Assembly: GCA_001028025.1 (NCBI GenBank)
Contig: LDAQ01000022.1
Coordinates: 1 to 45,651 of the forward strand
Length of the DNA stretch: 45,651 bases
Direction: 5' to 3'
Source: Faecalicatena fissicatena
GTDB lineage: Bacteria > Bacillota > Clostridia > Lachnospirales > Lachnospiraceae
Position numbers and translations under genes: made by a program. Positions within the stretch are counted from its first letter, which is position 1, and every line of letters begins with the position of its first letter. Of the stretch, positions 17,804 through 25,559 are shown in pieces. The notes beneath the pieces were generated by a model that had not been told where the DNA came from, ran no database searches, and saw nothing but the letters and a program-made list of their open reading frames with translations.

Positions 17804-18980
17804 TGATGAACTGATTATCTGTAAGGGACTTGAGATGATGGTAGACTGGAAGGCATGCGGATTCACCGAGATAGACATTGCGCATAACGGGGAGGAGGCG
17901 CTGGCTCTCATTGAAAAGAATCCCCCGCAGCTGATGGTCACGGACATAAGGATGCCCAGGATGGATGGGATCCAGCTTGTGAAGGCCGTGCGGGAAAGAG
18001 GGCTGGAAACGCATATTCTGGTGCTGAGCGGATATGACGACTTTGAATATGTACGGACGATGGCCGTGGAGGGGATTGAAAATTACCTGCTTAAGCCTGT
18101 AAATGAGGAGGAAATCAATCTGAATGTCAGAAACATTGTCCATAAGATGCTGGGCGAAAGAGAACGGAAGCAGCGGGCACAGCGGGATTATGACCTGATC
18201 CGGGAAAATGTGATTAACCGGTGGATGTATGGGGCCATTGGAGACAAAGAACTGCAGGAAAGGGCGGAGTTTCTGGGATTAAGCCTGCGGGCAGACAGCT
18301 ATCAGCCATTTCTGCTGAAAGGACTGGGAGATGAGATTGATCAGGACAGTGAGCTGAAAAACAGGATTTATGAGGTCTGTTCCTCTGTGCTGAGTGAAGA
18401 GTATGGATGCTATTACTGCCAGAACCACAGTGGGGAGACGATTGCAGTCTGGACCTCGCCGAATGATATCGCGGATGCGATCGGGTCCTGTATCCGTGCC
18501 GTACAGGAAAGGCTGAATGTAAGGCTGTATGCCTTGATCGGAGACCGGACGGAGGATTACTGGAAGGTGGCCGGCCACTTCCGTGATGCGGTAAAAAACG
18601 GTGTGTTCCGCGAGGAAATCAGAGAGGCGCCGGATCTGACGGGAGGAGACCAGGACCTGTCGCCTTTCACTGTGCGTATGGCTCAGTATGCCCTGGAGCA
18701 CTATCAAGAGGAATTGTCATTAAAGACGCTTGCCGCTCATTTTAAAGGAAATGCGGCATACATGGGGCAGAGCTTTAAAAAGGATACAGGAAAGGCATTT
18801 TCTGATTATCTGAAGGAAATACGCATAAAGAAGGCGAAAGAACTTCTGGTAGACAAGGACTATACGGCAAAGGAGATCAGCCTGAAGGTAGGGTTCCAGA
18901 ACGACACCTACTTTTCCGCAACGTTTAAAAAGGAGACAGGGCTTTCCCCTGCCGAGTATCGAAAGGAATTTCTGAAATGA
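17781..18980 (+). CDS. YesN-type AraC-family response regulator
   Basis: The 399-residue protein has an N-terminal receiver domain: acidic pair Asp8-Asp9, phospho-acceptor Asp55 in VTDIRMPRMDG, and Lys105 in LLKPVNEEE. A middle region of about 150 residues follows, then a C-terminal AraC double helix-turn-helix (LSLKTLAAHFKGNAAYMGQ, later EISLKVGFQNDTYFSATFKK). It is the partner of the overlapping histidine kinase and probably activates the sugar ABC operon upstream and/or the binding lipoprotein downstream. Its stop overlaps the next start (ATGATG at 18977), so kinase, regulator and lipoprotein form one translationally coupled unit. Confidence 0.93.
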   Translation: MYRVLIVDDELIICKGLEMMVDWKACGFTEIDIAHNGEEALALIEKNPPQLMVTDIRMPRMDGIQLVKAVRERGLETHILVLSGYDDFEYVRTMAVEGIENYLLKPVNEEEINLNVRNIVHKMLGERERKQRAQRDYDLIRENVINRWMYGAIGDKELQERAEFLGLSLRADSYQPFLLKGLGDEIDQDSELKNRIYEVCSSVLSEEYGCYYCQNHSGETIAVWTSPNDIADAIGSCIRAVQERLNVRLYALIGDRTEDYWKVAGHFRDAVKNGVFREEIREAPDLTGGDQDLSPFTVRMAQYALEHYQEELSLKTLAAHFKGNAAYMGQSFKKDTGKAFSDYLKEIRIKKAKELLVDKDYTAKEISLKVGFQNDTYFSATFKKETGLSPAEYRKEFLK

Positions 18981-20776
18981 TGAAGGGCCGAATATTTAGG
19001 ATTCTTCCCCTGCTTGCGGGCATGGCGCTGCTTGCGTGTACAACAGCAGGCTGCAGCGCCGGCGGGAAGTCCCGGGAGAGGGAAGAGACGAAGGAAAAAG
19101 AAACCGTGTGGCTGACGATGTTTGTGGAGAACAAGTCGAGGTACACCGGGCTTCAGGAGGATGCTGTAGCTCAGTATATTGAGGAGCGTTTTGGCATTCG
19201 GATTAAGCTGACAACGGATGCCGCACTGGAAAATTCTCCGAAAGGTGCGGAGGCTTATAAAGAACTGCTGAGGACGAAGCTGGAAAGCAATGACCTGGAT
19301 GACATTATGGATTTTGGCCTCGCATTGACTGATGCAGAGCTGCTTGAAATGCTGCAGAAGTCGGCAAAAGGCGGGCTGCTGCAGCCACTGGACCAGCTGA
19401 TCGGCAGCAGTGCGCCGGGGTTGAACGAGGATGGGCGGATATCCGTAAGAAATGACTACCGCAGAGATGCAGTTTATGAAGACGGACGGCTGTACAGTCT
19501 GGGAAGCCAGGGCGGTATTGAAGATTTCACACTGCCTGATGCTGCGGTCTGGATCCGCTGGGATCTGTATTCTGAAATGGGGTATCCGGAGGTATCAAAT
19601 GACAAAGAACTGCTGGACATGCTGAAGATGATGCAGTGCGCGAATCCGGAGATATCCGGCGGGGAAAAAACATATGCTCTTGGTCTGCCGGATAAGCAGG
19701 ATGCAGAAACCGGGACAGTTTTACGGGATTACATGATGAGCAAGGGATATGAGGCTTTTGACGGCAGTTGTGCAGTCTATTTTAACCATGCGGACCAGAC
19801 CGCGGAGGCATTGCTGACAGACCCGGACAGCATTTTCTGGAAAGGGGCAGAGTTTTACTATCAGGCAAATCAGATGGGAATTCTGGATCCCGAATCTTCG
19901 TCCATGGATTTCACTGAGTATGAAAAAAAGATAAACAAGGGATTATATCTGGCCTCTCTGGACGGAACCCAGGTGAAGGGAAAAGAACAGATCCTGGCAG
20001 GAAAAGGGCTGAAAGATGCGGGCTATATGCCGTTAAAGCCCCTGGATGATGTACGTACCGTATTTTTGCGCAGGGAAGACGTACTTGGAGACCGGGAGCT
20101 GACCGTGACCAAATCCTGCAAATACCCCGAGCGTGCCATGGAATTTCTGGGGTGGTGCTTCACGGAAGAAGGGGCCAGAATCTTGTCCCAGGGAATAAAG
20201 TCGCTGGCCTGGGAGGAGCGTGACGGAAACTATACCCTGACAGAGGAGTATAAAAAAGACGCCACTTTGGGAATCACAGACCTGGCAGAAAAATACGGAA
20301 AAGAGAAATACGAAGCTCTGAGCGGTTTTCTGCCTCTGTGCAGGGATTCAAAAGGAGACTACATCCAGCCAGAGCAGTCCCCGAAACTTCGGTCCGGGAC
20401 AGCCGTAGAAAAAGACGCCGCCGCCTACTATAAAAAAGAAAACATCACCGGATACCTGGAATCTACTGTCCCGACAGAAGGCTTTCAAGAAGGTAAGCCT
20501 GAAACCATAGAATGGCATTCCTATATGAAACTAACAGGCAGTAAACCCGAAGAAATACAAAAAAAGACCGATGCCATAGACAGCTGCATGAATCAGGCAG
20601 TACTCGACTGTATATACGCACAAAATGACACAGACTTCCAAAGTAAAAAGGTACAGGCAATCCAAGTAGCAGAAGCTCTCGGCACAAAAGACATAGCAGC
20701 CTGGTACCAGAAACGTTTGGAAGAACTAAACCAGGAAGTCACCCCACTGCTTGAACGTGCCATCGCGGTATATTAG
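18977..20776 (+). CDS. Large extracellular solute-binding lipoprotein
   Basis: This 599-residue lipoprotein (lipobox TTAGC, Cys about residue 26) resembles the family 1 extracellular binding proteins of the YtcQ/LplA type that accompany YesM/YesN systems. The mature part has LFMFVENK-like opening strands (WLTMFVENK), AVAQYIEERFGIRIKL and VTKSCKYPERAMEFLGWCFT. No cognate permeases follow, so it may be an auxiliary sensor or binding component for the upstream kinase or ABC importer; that is inference. The last third (about 20440-20770) uses more A-rich codons such as ATA and CTA than the rest. A palindromic element begins 2 nt after the stop. Confidence 0.82.
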   Translation: MMKGRIFRILPLLAGMALLACTTAGCSAGGKSREREETKEKETVWLTMFVENKSRYTGLQEDAVAQYIEERFGIRIKLTTDAALENSPKGAEAYKELLRTKLESNDLDDIMDFGLALTDAELLEMLQKSAKGGLLQPLDQLIGSSAPGLNEDGRISVRNDYRRDAVYEDGRLYSLGSQGGIEDFTLPDAAVWIRWDLYSEMGYPEVSNDKELLDMLKMMQCANPEISGGEKTYALGLPDKQDAETGTVLRDYMMSKGYEAFDGSCAVYFNHADQTAEALLTDPDSIFWKGAEFYYQANQMGILDPESSSMDFTEYEKKINKGLYLASLDGTQVKGKEQILAGKGLKDAGYMPLKPLDDVRTVFLRREDVLGDRELTVTKSCKYPERAMEFLGWCFTEEGARILSQGIKSLAWEERDGNYTLTEEYKKDATLGITDLAEKYGKEKYEALSGFLPLCRDSKGDYIQPEQSPKLRSGTAVEKDAAAYYKKENITGYLESTVPTEGFQEGKPETIEWHSYMKLTGSKPEEIQKKTDAIDSCMNQAVLDCIYAQNDTDFQSKKVQAIQVAEALGTKDIAAWYQKRLEELNQEVTPLLERAIAVY

Positions 20777-20777
20777 T

Positions 20778-20862
20778 AAAGGGGTCTGACCCCTATGAGC
20801 CTCGAATTCTTAATTGTTTGAAACAATTAAGAAAATAGGACTCATAGGGGTCAGACCCCTTT
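20778..20862. repeat. 85-nt palindromic element, copy 2 (inverted)
   Basis: This second 85-nt copy, centred on G20820, is inverted relative to 9972-10056 and differs from it at two positions. It begins right after the stop of the binding lipoprotein gene and ends in TTTATTTTT, so on the plus strand it could also terminate transcription. Confidence 0.9.
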
Positions 20863-20877
20863 ATTTTTCAACTTTAG

Positions 20878-20913
20878 TGTGGTAAAATACCACAATGAGT
20901 TCTTATGTATAAT
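20878..20913 (+). promoter_or_regulatory. Palindromic operator and -10 box upstream of iorA
   Basis: TGTGGTA-AAA-TACCACA (20878-20894) is a perfect 7+3+7 palindrome. It is followed by a perfect TATAAT (20908-20913). The palindrome covers the place where a -35 box should be, and no good -35 is visible, so regulator-dependent control of ior-paaK is plausible. The half-site resembles GntR-type operators (TGGT..ACCA), but the regulator is not identified here. Confidence 0.55.
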
Positions 20914-20965
20914 TATCAGGAAGATATATCAAAAGAAGAAACAATAAAGTAAAGGAGTACATAAT

Positions 20966-22780
20966 ATGAGTATGGAAAGAAAGCTTGTGATGGGCAATGA
21001 GGCAATTGCCCTGGGCGCTGTCCGTGCCGGCGTCAGAATGGTGGCCGGCTATCCGGGAACCCCGTCCACAGAGATTCTGGAGACAGTTGCAAAGCATAAC
21101 GATGGTAGTATCCACGTAGAGTGGTCTACCAATGAGAAGGCTGCCATGGAGGTCGGTGCCGGAGCCGCTTATGCAGGGGCCAGGACGCTGGTTACGATGA
21201 AGCAGGTGGGGCTGAATGTGGCTTCCGACCCGCTGATGAGCCTTGCTTATGTTGGGGTGAAAGGTGGTTTGGTGATTGTGTCGGCTGACGATCCGGGACC
21301 GATATCCTCTCAGACGGAACAGGATACAAGGCACTTTGCACAATTTTCAAAGCTTCCTGTATTCGATCCCTCTTCACCAGACGAGGCATACCTGATGATT
21401 GCGGATGCCTTTGAGTATTCGGAAAAATACCAGACACCGGTTCTCTTTCGCCCAACAACCAGGGTCTGCCATGCCTGTGTGAGCATTGATCTGCTTCCGA
21501 AACTGGATGTGCCTGAACCGGAAGGCTTTATCAAGGATACAATGCGCTGGGTTATTTTCCCCAGGCTTTCTTATCAGAATCATATCAAGATAGAAGCAAG
21601 AAATGTGGAATTGTCGGAAGTATTCTCTTCCTATGATAAAAACCTGCTGAGAAAAGGAAGCGGAAGGAAAGGTGTTGTTTCAGGAGGCGTGAGCTTTGCC
21701 TATACAAGCGAAGTGATTCCGGGGGATGTGCCGTTCTTGAAAATCAGCACCCCGCACCCCTTCCCGGAGCGGCTGGCGAAGGAGTTTCTGGAGAACCTGG
21801 ATGAAGTGCTTGTATTGGAAGAACTGGATCCGGTGATTGAAAAAGAACTGCTTCAGATTGCGGGAAAATACCATCTGAATGTTAACATATGTGGAAAACT
21901 TACGTATGATACGAAAAATGCGGGGGAAAACAGCGTGGAAAGTATCCGCGGGGATCTGGCGCAATTCTTCGGGTTCGAAGAAGCTGGTACAAAAGATCCG
22001 GGCAGTGTTCAGGATGAAATACCGCAGCTTCCGGTGAGGCCTCCTGTTCTGTGCGCCGGATGTCCCCACAGGGCATCCTTCTATGCAGTAAAAAAGGCAA
22101 TGCGCGGGAAAAAGGCTGTATTCAGTGGGGATATCGGCTGTTATACTCTTGGAAATGCAAAGCCGCTGGATATGGTGGACACCTGCCTCTGCATGGGTGC
22201 AGACGTTACGATTGCTCAGGGCTTACATATTATAGAGAGAGACACTGTGAATTTTGCATTTATCGGAGATTCCACATTTTTCGCTTCCGGTATCACCGGG
22301 GTTGTAAATGCGGTTTACAATCAGACGGATATTGTGCTGATTGTGCTGGACAATTCCACAACGGCGATGACCGGCCACCAGCCGCATCCCGGAACAGGTG
22401 TGACAATGATGGGAGATGTCGCCGCCAAAATCAGCATTGAGAATATTTTACGGGGAATCGGGCTTACATGGATTGAGACCGTCGACCCGCTGAATCTGGA
22501 GCTTGCAGTGAACACCGTGAAGAGGGCGGCCGGAGAAAAAGGCGTGCGTGCTGTGATCTTCAGATCCCCGTGTATTGCCGTGGCCAAACCGGGGAAATTA
22601 TACAAAGTAAAACAGGATTTCTGTACAAAGTGCAAAGTCTGCATCAGCCAGCTGGGATGTCCTGCAATTGCAGTAAATGACGGTGCAGTTGTGGTGGAAC
22701 CTTCTCTGTGTTATGGATGCGGCCTGTGCAGCCAGGTCTGTCCGTCAGGTGCAATTGGGGAGGTGGAAAGCGATGAATAA
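20966..22780 (+). CDS. iorA: Indolepyruvate:ferredoxin oxidoreductase, alpha subunit
   Basis: IorA with IorB oxidatively decarboxylates aryl-pyruvates from Trp, Phe and Tyr transamination to aryl-acetyl-CoA, reducing ferredoxin. The 604-residue protein has the N-terminal oxidoreductase domain (GYPGTPSTEIL, then EWSTNEKAAMEVGAGAAYAG) and the hallmark CAGCPHRASFYAVKKA. The thiamine-diphosphate domain shows SGDIGCYTLG and later FIGDSTFFASG. A C-terminal two-cluster ferredoxin domain shows CTKCKVCISQLGC and CYGCGLCSQVCP. AAAGGAG precedes the start. The stop overlaps the iorB start (ATGAATAA). An operator-like palindrome lies upstream. Confidence 0.95.
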   Translation: MSMERKLVMGNEAIALGAVRAGVRMVAGYPGTPSTEILETVAKHNDGSIHVEWSTNEKAAMEVGAGAAYAGARTLVTMKQVGLNVASDPLMSLAYVGVKGGLVIVSADDPGPISSQTEQDTRHFAQFSKLPVFDPSSPDEAYLMIADAFEYSEKYQTPVLFRPTTRVCHACVSIDLLPKLDVPEPEGFIKDTMRWVIFPRLSYQNHIKIEARNVELSEVFSSYDKNLLRKGSGRKGVVSGGVSFAYTSEVIPGDVPFLKISTPHPFPERLAKEFLENLDEVLVLEELDPVIEKELLQIAGKYHLNVNICGKLTYDTKNAGENSVESIRGDLAQFFGFEEAGTKDPGSVQDEIPQLPVRPPVLCAGCPHRASFYAVKKAMRGKKAVFSGDIGCYTLGNAKPLDMVDTCLCMGADVTIAQGLHIIERDTVNFAFIGDSTFFASGITGVVNAVYNQTDIVLIVLDNSTTAMTGHQPHPGTGVTMMGDVAAKISIENILRGIGLTWIETVDPLNLELAVNTVKRAAGEKGVRAVIFRSPCIAVAKPGKLYKVKQDFCTKCKVCISQLGCPAIAVNDGAVVVEPSLCYGCGLCSQVCPSGAIGEVESDE

Positions 22781-23363
22781 AAGTTGTCTGTTATGTGGAG
22801 TTGGAGGTCAGGGCGTTGTGCTTGCCTCCAAACTGATTGCCTATGCGGCTATGGAGCAGGGAAAATTTGTGCGTACGACGGAGACGATCGGGATGGCGCA
22901 GCGCGGAGGCTCTGTAGTAAGCCATGTACGGATGGGAACGGAAGTACATTCTCCGCTGATACCGGTGAAGAGTGCGGATATGCTGCTTGCATTCGAACCT
23001 GCAGAGGCAGTCCGCTGTCTGCCATATTTGAAAGAAGGCGGTACCGTGATCGTCAGCAGCAAGGCCGTAAAACCGGTAACGGCTACGCTGAGCGGAAGTA
23101 CATACGAAGGGACCGAGATGCTGGAGTACCTGAAAAAGAATGTGGAGAAACTTGCCATATTGGATGGGAAAGAGATCTGCAGCCAGGCCGGTTCCGCCAA
23201 AGTCCTGAATGTGGCACTTCTCGGTGCGGCAGCGGCCAGCGGTGTGTTGGACATTTCCGTGGAAGAGATGGAAAAGGCTATGGCCGGCAACGTGAAGGAA
23301 AAATTCCTGGTCATGAACAGGAAGGCATTAGAACTTGGAAAAACGGCATTTGAGCGGGCGTAG
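22773..23363 (+). CDS. iorB: Indolepyruvate:ferredoxin oxidoreductase, beta subunit
   Basis: The 196-residue beta subunit has the gamma-type domain of the 2-oxoacid:ferredoxin oxidoreductase family. It opens with LLCGVGGQGVVLASKLIAYA and continues with TTETIGMAQRGGSVVSHVR, both typical. It works only as a complex with the large subunit encoded just upstream. I chose ATG at 22773, which overlaps the iorA stop and has GGGGAGG upstream; a start farther upstream would run through the ferredoxin domain in another frame. paaK starts 13 nt after its stop, so the three genes form one operon. Confidence 0.95.
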   Translation: MNKSCLLCGVGGQGVVLASKLIAYAAMEQGKFVRTTETIGMAQRGGSVVSHVRMGTEVHSPLIPVKSADMLLAFEPAEAVRCLPYLKEGGTVIVSSKAVKPVTATLSGSTYEGTEMLEYLKKNVEKLAILDGKEICSQAGSAKVLNVALLGAAAASGVLDISVEEMEKAMAGNVKEKFLVMNRKALELGKTAFERA

Positions 23364-23376
23364 AGGAGAAGCAGAT

Positions 23377-24609
23377 ATGAAAATGACAGAATTACAGTTG
23401 GAATTGATTAAAGAAAATCTGAAACAGCTGACAGCCAAGGATTGTTTTTATAAAGAGAAGTTTCAGGATATCGATATTTCCAAAATTCAGAGCCAGGAAG
23501 ATTTTGAGAAGCTGCCTTTTACATGGAAGGGGGATCTGCGTGAGGCATACCCTCTGGGGCTTCAGGCCGTGCCGGATGAAGAGGTGGTGAGAATCCATTC
23601 TTCTTCAGGAACAACGGGAACTCCCGTGATCATCCCTTACACCAAAAAGGATGTGGAGGACTGGGCGAAAATGTTTGCCCGCTGCTACGAGATGGCCGGT
23701 ATCACGGCGCTGGACAGAATTCAGATTACCCCCGGATACGGTCTGTGGACCGCTGGAATCGGCTTTCAGGCAGGTGCCGAGTATCTGGGCGCAATGACCA
23801 TACCGATGGGACCAGGTAATACGGATAAACAGCTCCGCATGATGAAAGATATGAAAGCAACCGTTCTGTGCGCAACATCTTCTTACGCGCTGCTTCTGGC
23901 GGAAGAGATAGCAAAAAGAGGAATTTCAGATCAGATACATTTGAAAAAAGGTGTCATCGGCTCCGAGCGGTGGGGTGAGAAGATGAGGAAACGAATCGCC
24001 GCAGAACTGGGTGTCCAGCTTTATGATATCTACGGGCTGACAGAAGTGTACGGACCGGGAATTGCCATGAGCTGTGATTATGAATGCGGAATGCATTACT
24101 GGGATGACTATCTGTATTTTGAAATCGTGGATCCGAAGACCGGGGAAAATGTTCCGGACGGTGAGATCGGAGAACTGGCGATCACAACGCTCCGGAAACA
24201 GGGCGCGCCGCTGGTTCGTTACCGTACCCATGACCTGACCCGATTCATTCCGGGTGAATGTAAATGTGGTTCAAAGTTCCCGAGGATCGACACCCTGATT
24301 GGGAGAACCGATGATATGGTAAAGGTAAAGGGCGTGAATATCTTCCCGAGCCAGATCGAAGAAATGCTAAGCAGCGTGCCGGAGGCATCCAGTGAATACC
24401 AGTTTATGCTGGACCATATGAACGGAAAAGATGTCTGCACCCTGTTCGTAGAAGTAAATAAAAATGTTGACAAGAAGCAGGCAGAAGAAGCAGTGAAGAA
24501 GGCATTCAAGACAAAAATAGGAATAACCGTCAATGTCATGCCGGTTTCAATCGGAGATTTGCCGAGAAGCGAGAAGAAATCCACACGCATATTCGATAAC
24601 CGGTATTGA
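23377..24609 (+). CDS. paaK: Phenylacetate-CoA ligase
   Basis: The 410-residue adenylate-forming enzyme has the AMP-binding motif HSSSGTTGTPVIIPYTK, IYGLTEVYGPG and the C-terminal hinge IGRTDDMVKVKGVNIFPSQI. It ends with the catalytic-lysine segment RSEKKSTRI. It interconverts aryl-acetates and aryl-acetyl-CoA with ATP. With iorAB the likely net direction in a fermenter is release of phenylacetate or indoleacetate with ATP recovery (or the reverse, assimilation); this is inference from context. I chose ATG at 23377 (GAGGAGAAG upstream). A 50-bp perfect palindrome follows the stop. Confidence 0.93.
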   Translation: MKMTELQLELIKENLKQLTAKDCFYKEKFQDIDISKIQSQEDFEKLPFTWKGDLREAYPLGLQAVPDEEVVRIHSSSGTTGTPVIIPYTKKDVEDWAKMFARCYEMAGITALDRIQITPGYGLWTAGIGFQAGAEYLGAMTIPMGPGNTDKQLRMMKDMKATVLCATSSYALLLAEEIAKRGISDQIHLKKGVIGSERWGEKMRKRIAAELGVQLYDIYGLTEVYGPGIAMSCDYECGMHYWDDYLYFEIVDPKTGENVPDGEIGELAITTLRKQGAPLVRYRTHDLTRFIPGECKCGSKFPRIDTLIGRTDDMVKVKGVNIFPSQIEEMLSSVPEASSEYQFMLDHMNGKDVCTLFVEVNKNVDKKQAEEAVKKAFKTKIGITVNVMPVSIGDLPRSEKKSTRIFDNRY

Positions 24610-24626
24610 TAATAATTTAACAATGT

Positions 24627-24676
24627 GGTTCAAGGGGGTCAGACCCCTCTGCAGAGGGGTCTGACCCCCTTGAACC
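24627..24676. repeat. 50-bp perfect palindrome with GGGGTCAGACCCC motifs
   Basis: All 25 pairs match around the centre 24651/24652 (CTCTG|CAGAG). Each arm contains the same 13-mer found at the ends of the two 85-nt elements. It lies between paaK and hisA and could form a strong hairpin in RNA or a cruciform in DNA. There is no T run after it. Confidence 0.92.
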
Positions 24677-24694
24677 AGAAACGAAAGGAACAAG

Positions 24695-25462
24695 ATGAAA
24701 TTCAGACCATGTATTGACATCCATAACGGAAAGGTAAAACAGATTGTAGGTGGAAGCCTGAGGGATCAGGGAGACCAGGCGGTTACCAATTTTTCTTCGG
24801 AGCTGGACGCCGCATGGTATGCACAGCTCTATAAGCGGGACAGCCTGAAGGGCGGTCATATCATCCTCCTGAATCCTGCAGCTTCGGAATATTATGAAGC
24901 AACAAAAAAACAGGCGCTGCGCGCCCTTGCTGCGTATCCCCAAGGGATGCAGATCGGCGGAGGGATTCATGCGGAAAATGCTGCAGAATACCTGGAAGCG
25001 GGGGCCAGCCATGTGATTGTAACGTCCTATGTCTTTCAGGACGGCGTGTTCCATCTGGAGAATCTCAAACGTCTGTTGTCCGCTGTTGGAAAGGAACATA
25101 TCGTACTGGATCTGAGCTGCAGAAAAAAAGACGGGGCTTATTATATTGTGACAAACCGCTGGCAGACTTTTACGGATGTGTGCCTTACACCGAAGGTTCT
25201 GGATGAACTGTCTGCATACTGTGATGAAATTCTTGTGCACGGCGTAGATGTGGAAGGCAGATCTTCCGGCGTGGAGACGGAGCTTGTCCGCATGCTCGGA
25301 GGATGGAATAAAATCCCCGTTACTTATGCAGGCGGGATCGGCAGTATGGAGGATCTGGAGAGCTTTGCAGCCGTGAGCAAAAAGAAACTGGACTTCACGA
25401 TCGGCAGTGCTCTGGATTTGTTCGGCGGAAATATTCCTTATGAGATTATTGCAAAGCTGTAA
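24695..25462 (+). CDS. hisA: HisA isomerase, eukaryotic type
   Basis: HisA isomerises ProFAR to PRFAR in histidine synthesis. The 255-residue TIM barrel begins KFRPCIDIHNGKVKQIVGG, which matches the eukaryotic (HIS6) and archaeal-like subfamily rather than the common bacterial start PAIDL-GK-VRL. Catalytic-type acids are Asp8 (CIDIH) and the aspartate of LVHGVDVEGRSSGVE; phosphate-binding segments are IGGGIHAEN and TYAGGIGSMEDL. It stands alone, away from any his operon, between a palindromic repeat and secA. That isolation and the unusual subfamily suggest lateral acquisition (inference). AAAGGAAC precedes the start. Confidence 0.88.
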   Translation: MKFRPCIDIHNGKVKQIVGGSLRDQGDQAVTNFSSELDAAWYAQLYKRDSLKGGHIILLNPAASEYYEATKKQALRALAAYPQGMQIGGGIHAENAAEYLEAGASHVIVTSYVFQDGVFHLENLKRLLSAVGKEHIVLDLSCRKKDGAYYIVTNRWQTFTDVCLTPKVLDELSAYCDEILVHGVDVEGRSSGVETELVRMLGGWNKIPVTYAGGIGSMEDLESFAAVSKKKLDFTIGSALDLFGGNIPYEIIAKL

Positions 25463-25489
25463 AGGAATTATTAACAAGTAATGAACTTG

Positions 25490-25518
25490 TTGAATTCGCT
25501 GGAAGATAGTGTTAGAAT
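25490..25518 (+). promoter_or_regulatory. Promoter for secA
   Basis: TTGAAT (25490-25495), a 17-nt spacer and TAGAAT (25513-25518) fit a housekeeping promoter 42 nt before the secA start. A small inverted repeat, AACAAGT-aatga-ACTTGTT, overlaps the -35 box and could be the 3' hairpin of hisA or a regulatory site. Confidence 0.65.
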
Positions 25519-25559
25519 GGAGCGTAGAGTAAAATTAGACAAGGAGTAAACTACAGATT

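Noticed and set aside
9972..20862. Paired (compensatory) substitution between the two 85-nt palindromes
   Set aside because: The two differences fall at neighbouring but not mutually pairing positions of the arms, so they are not covariation.
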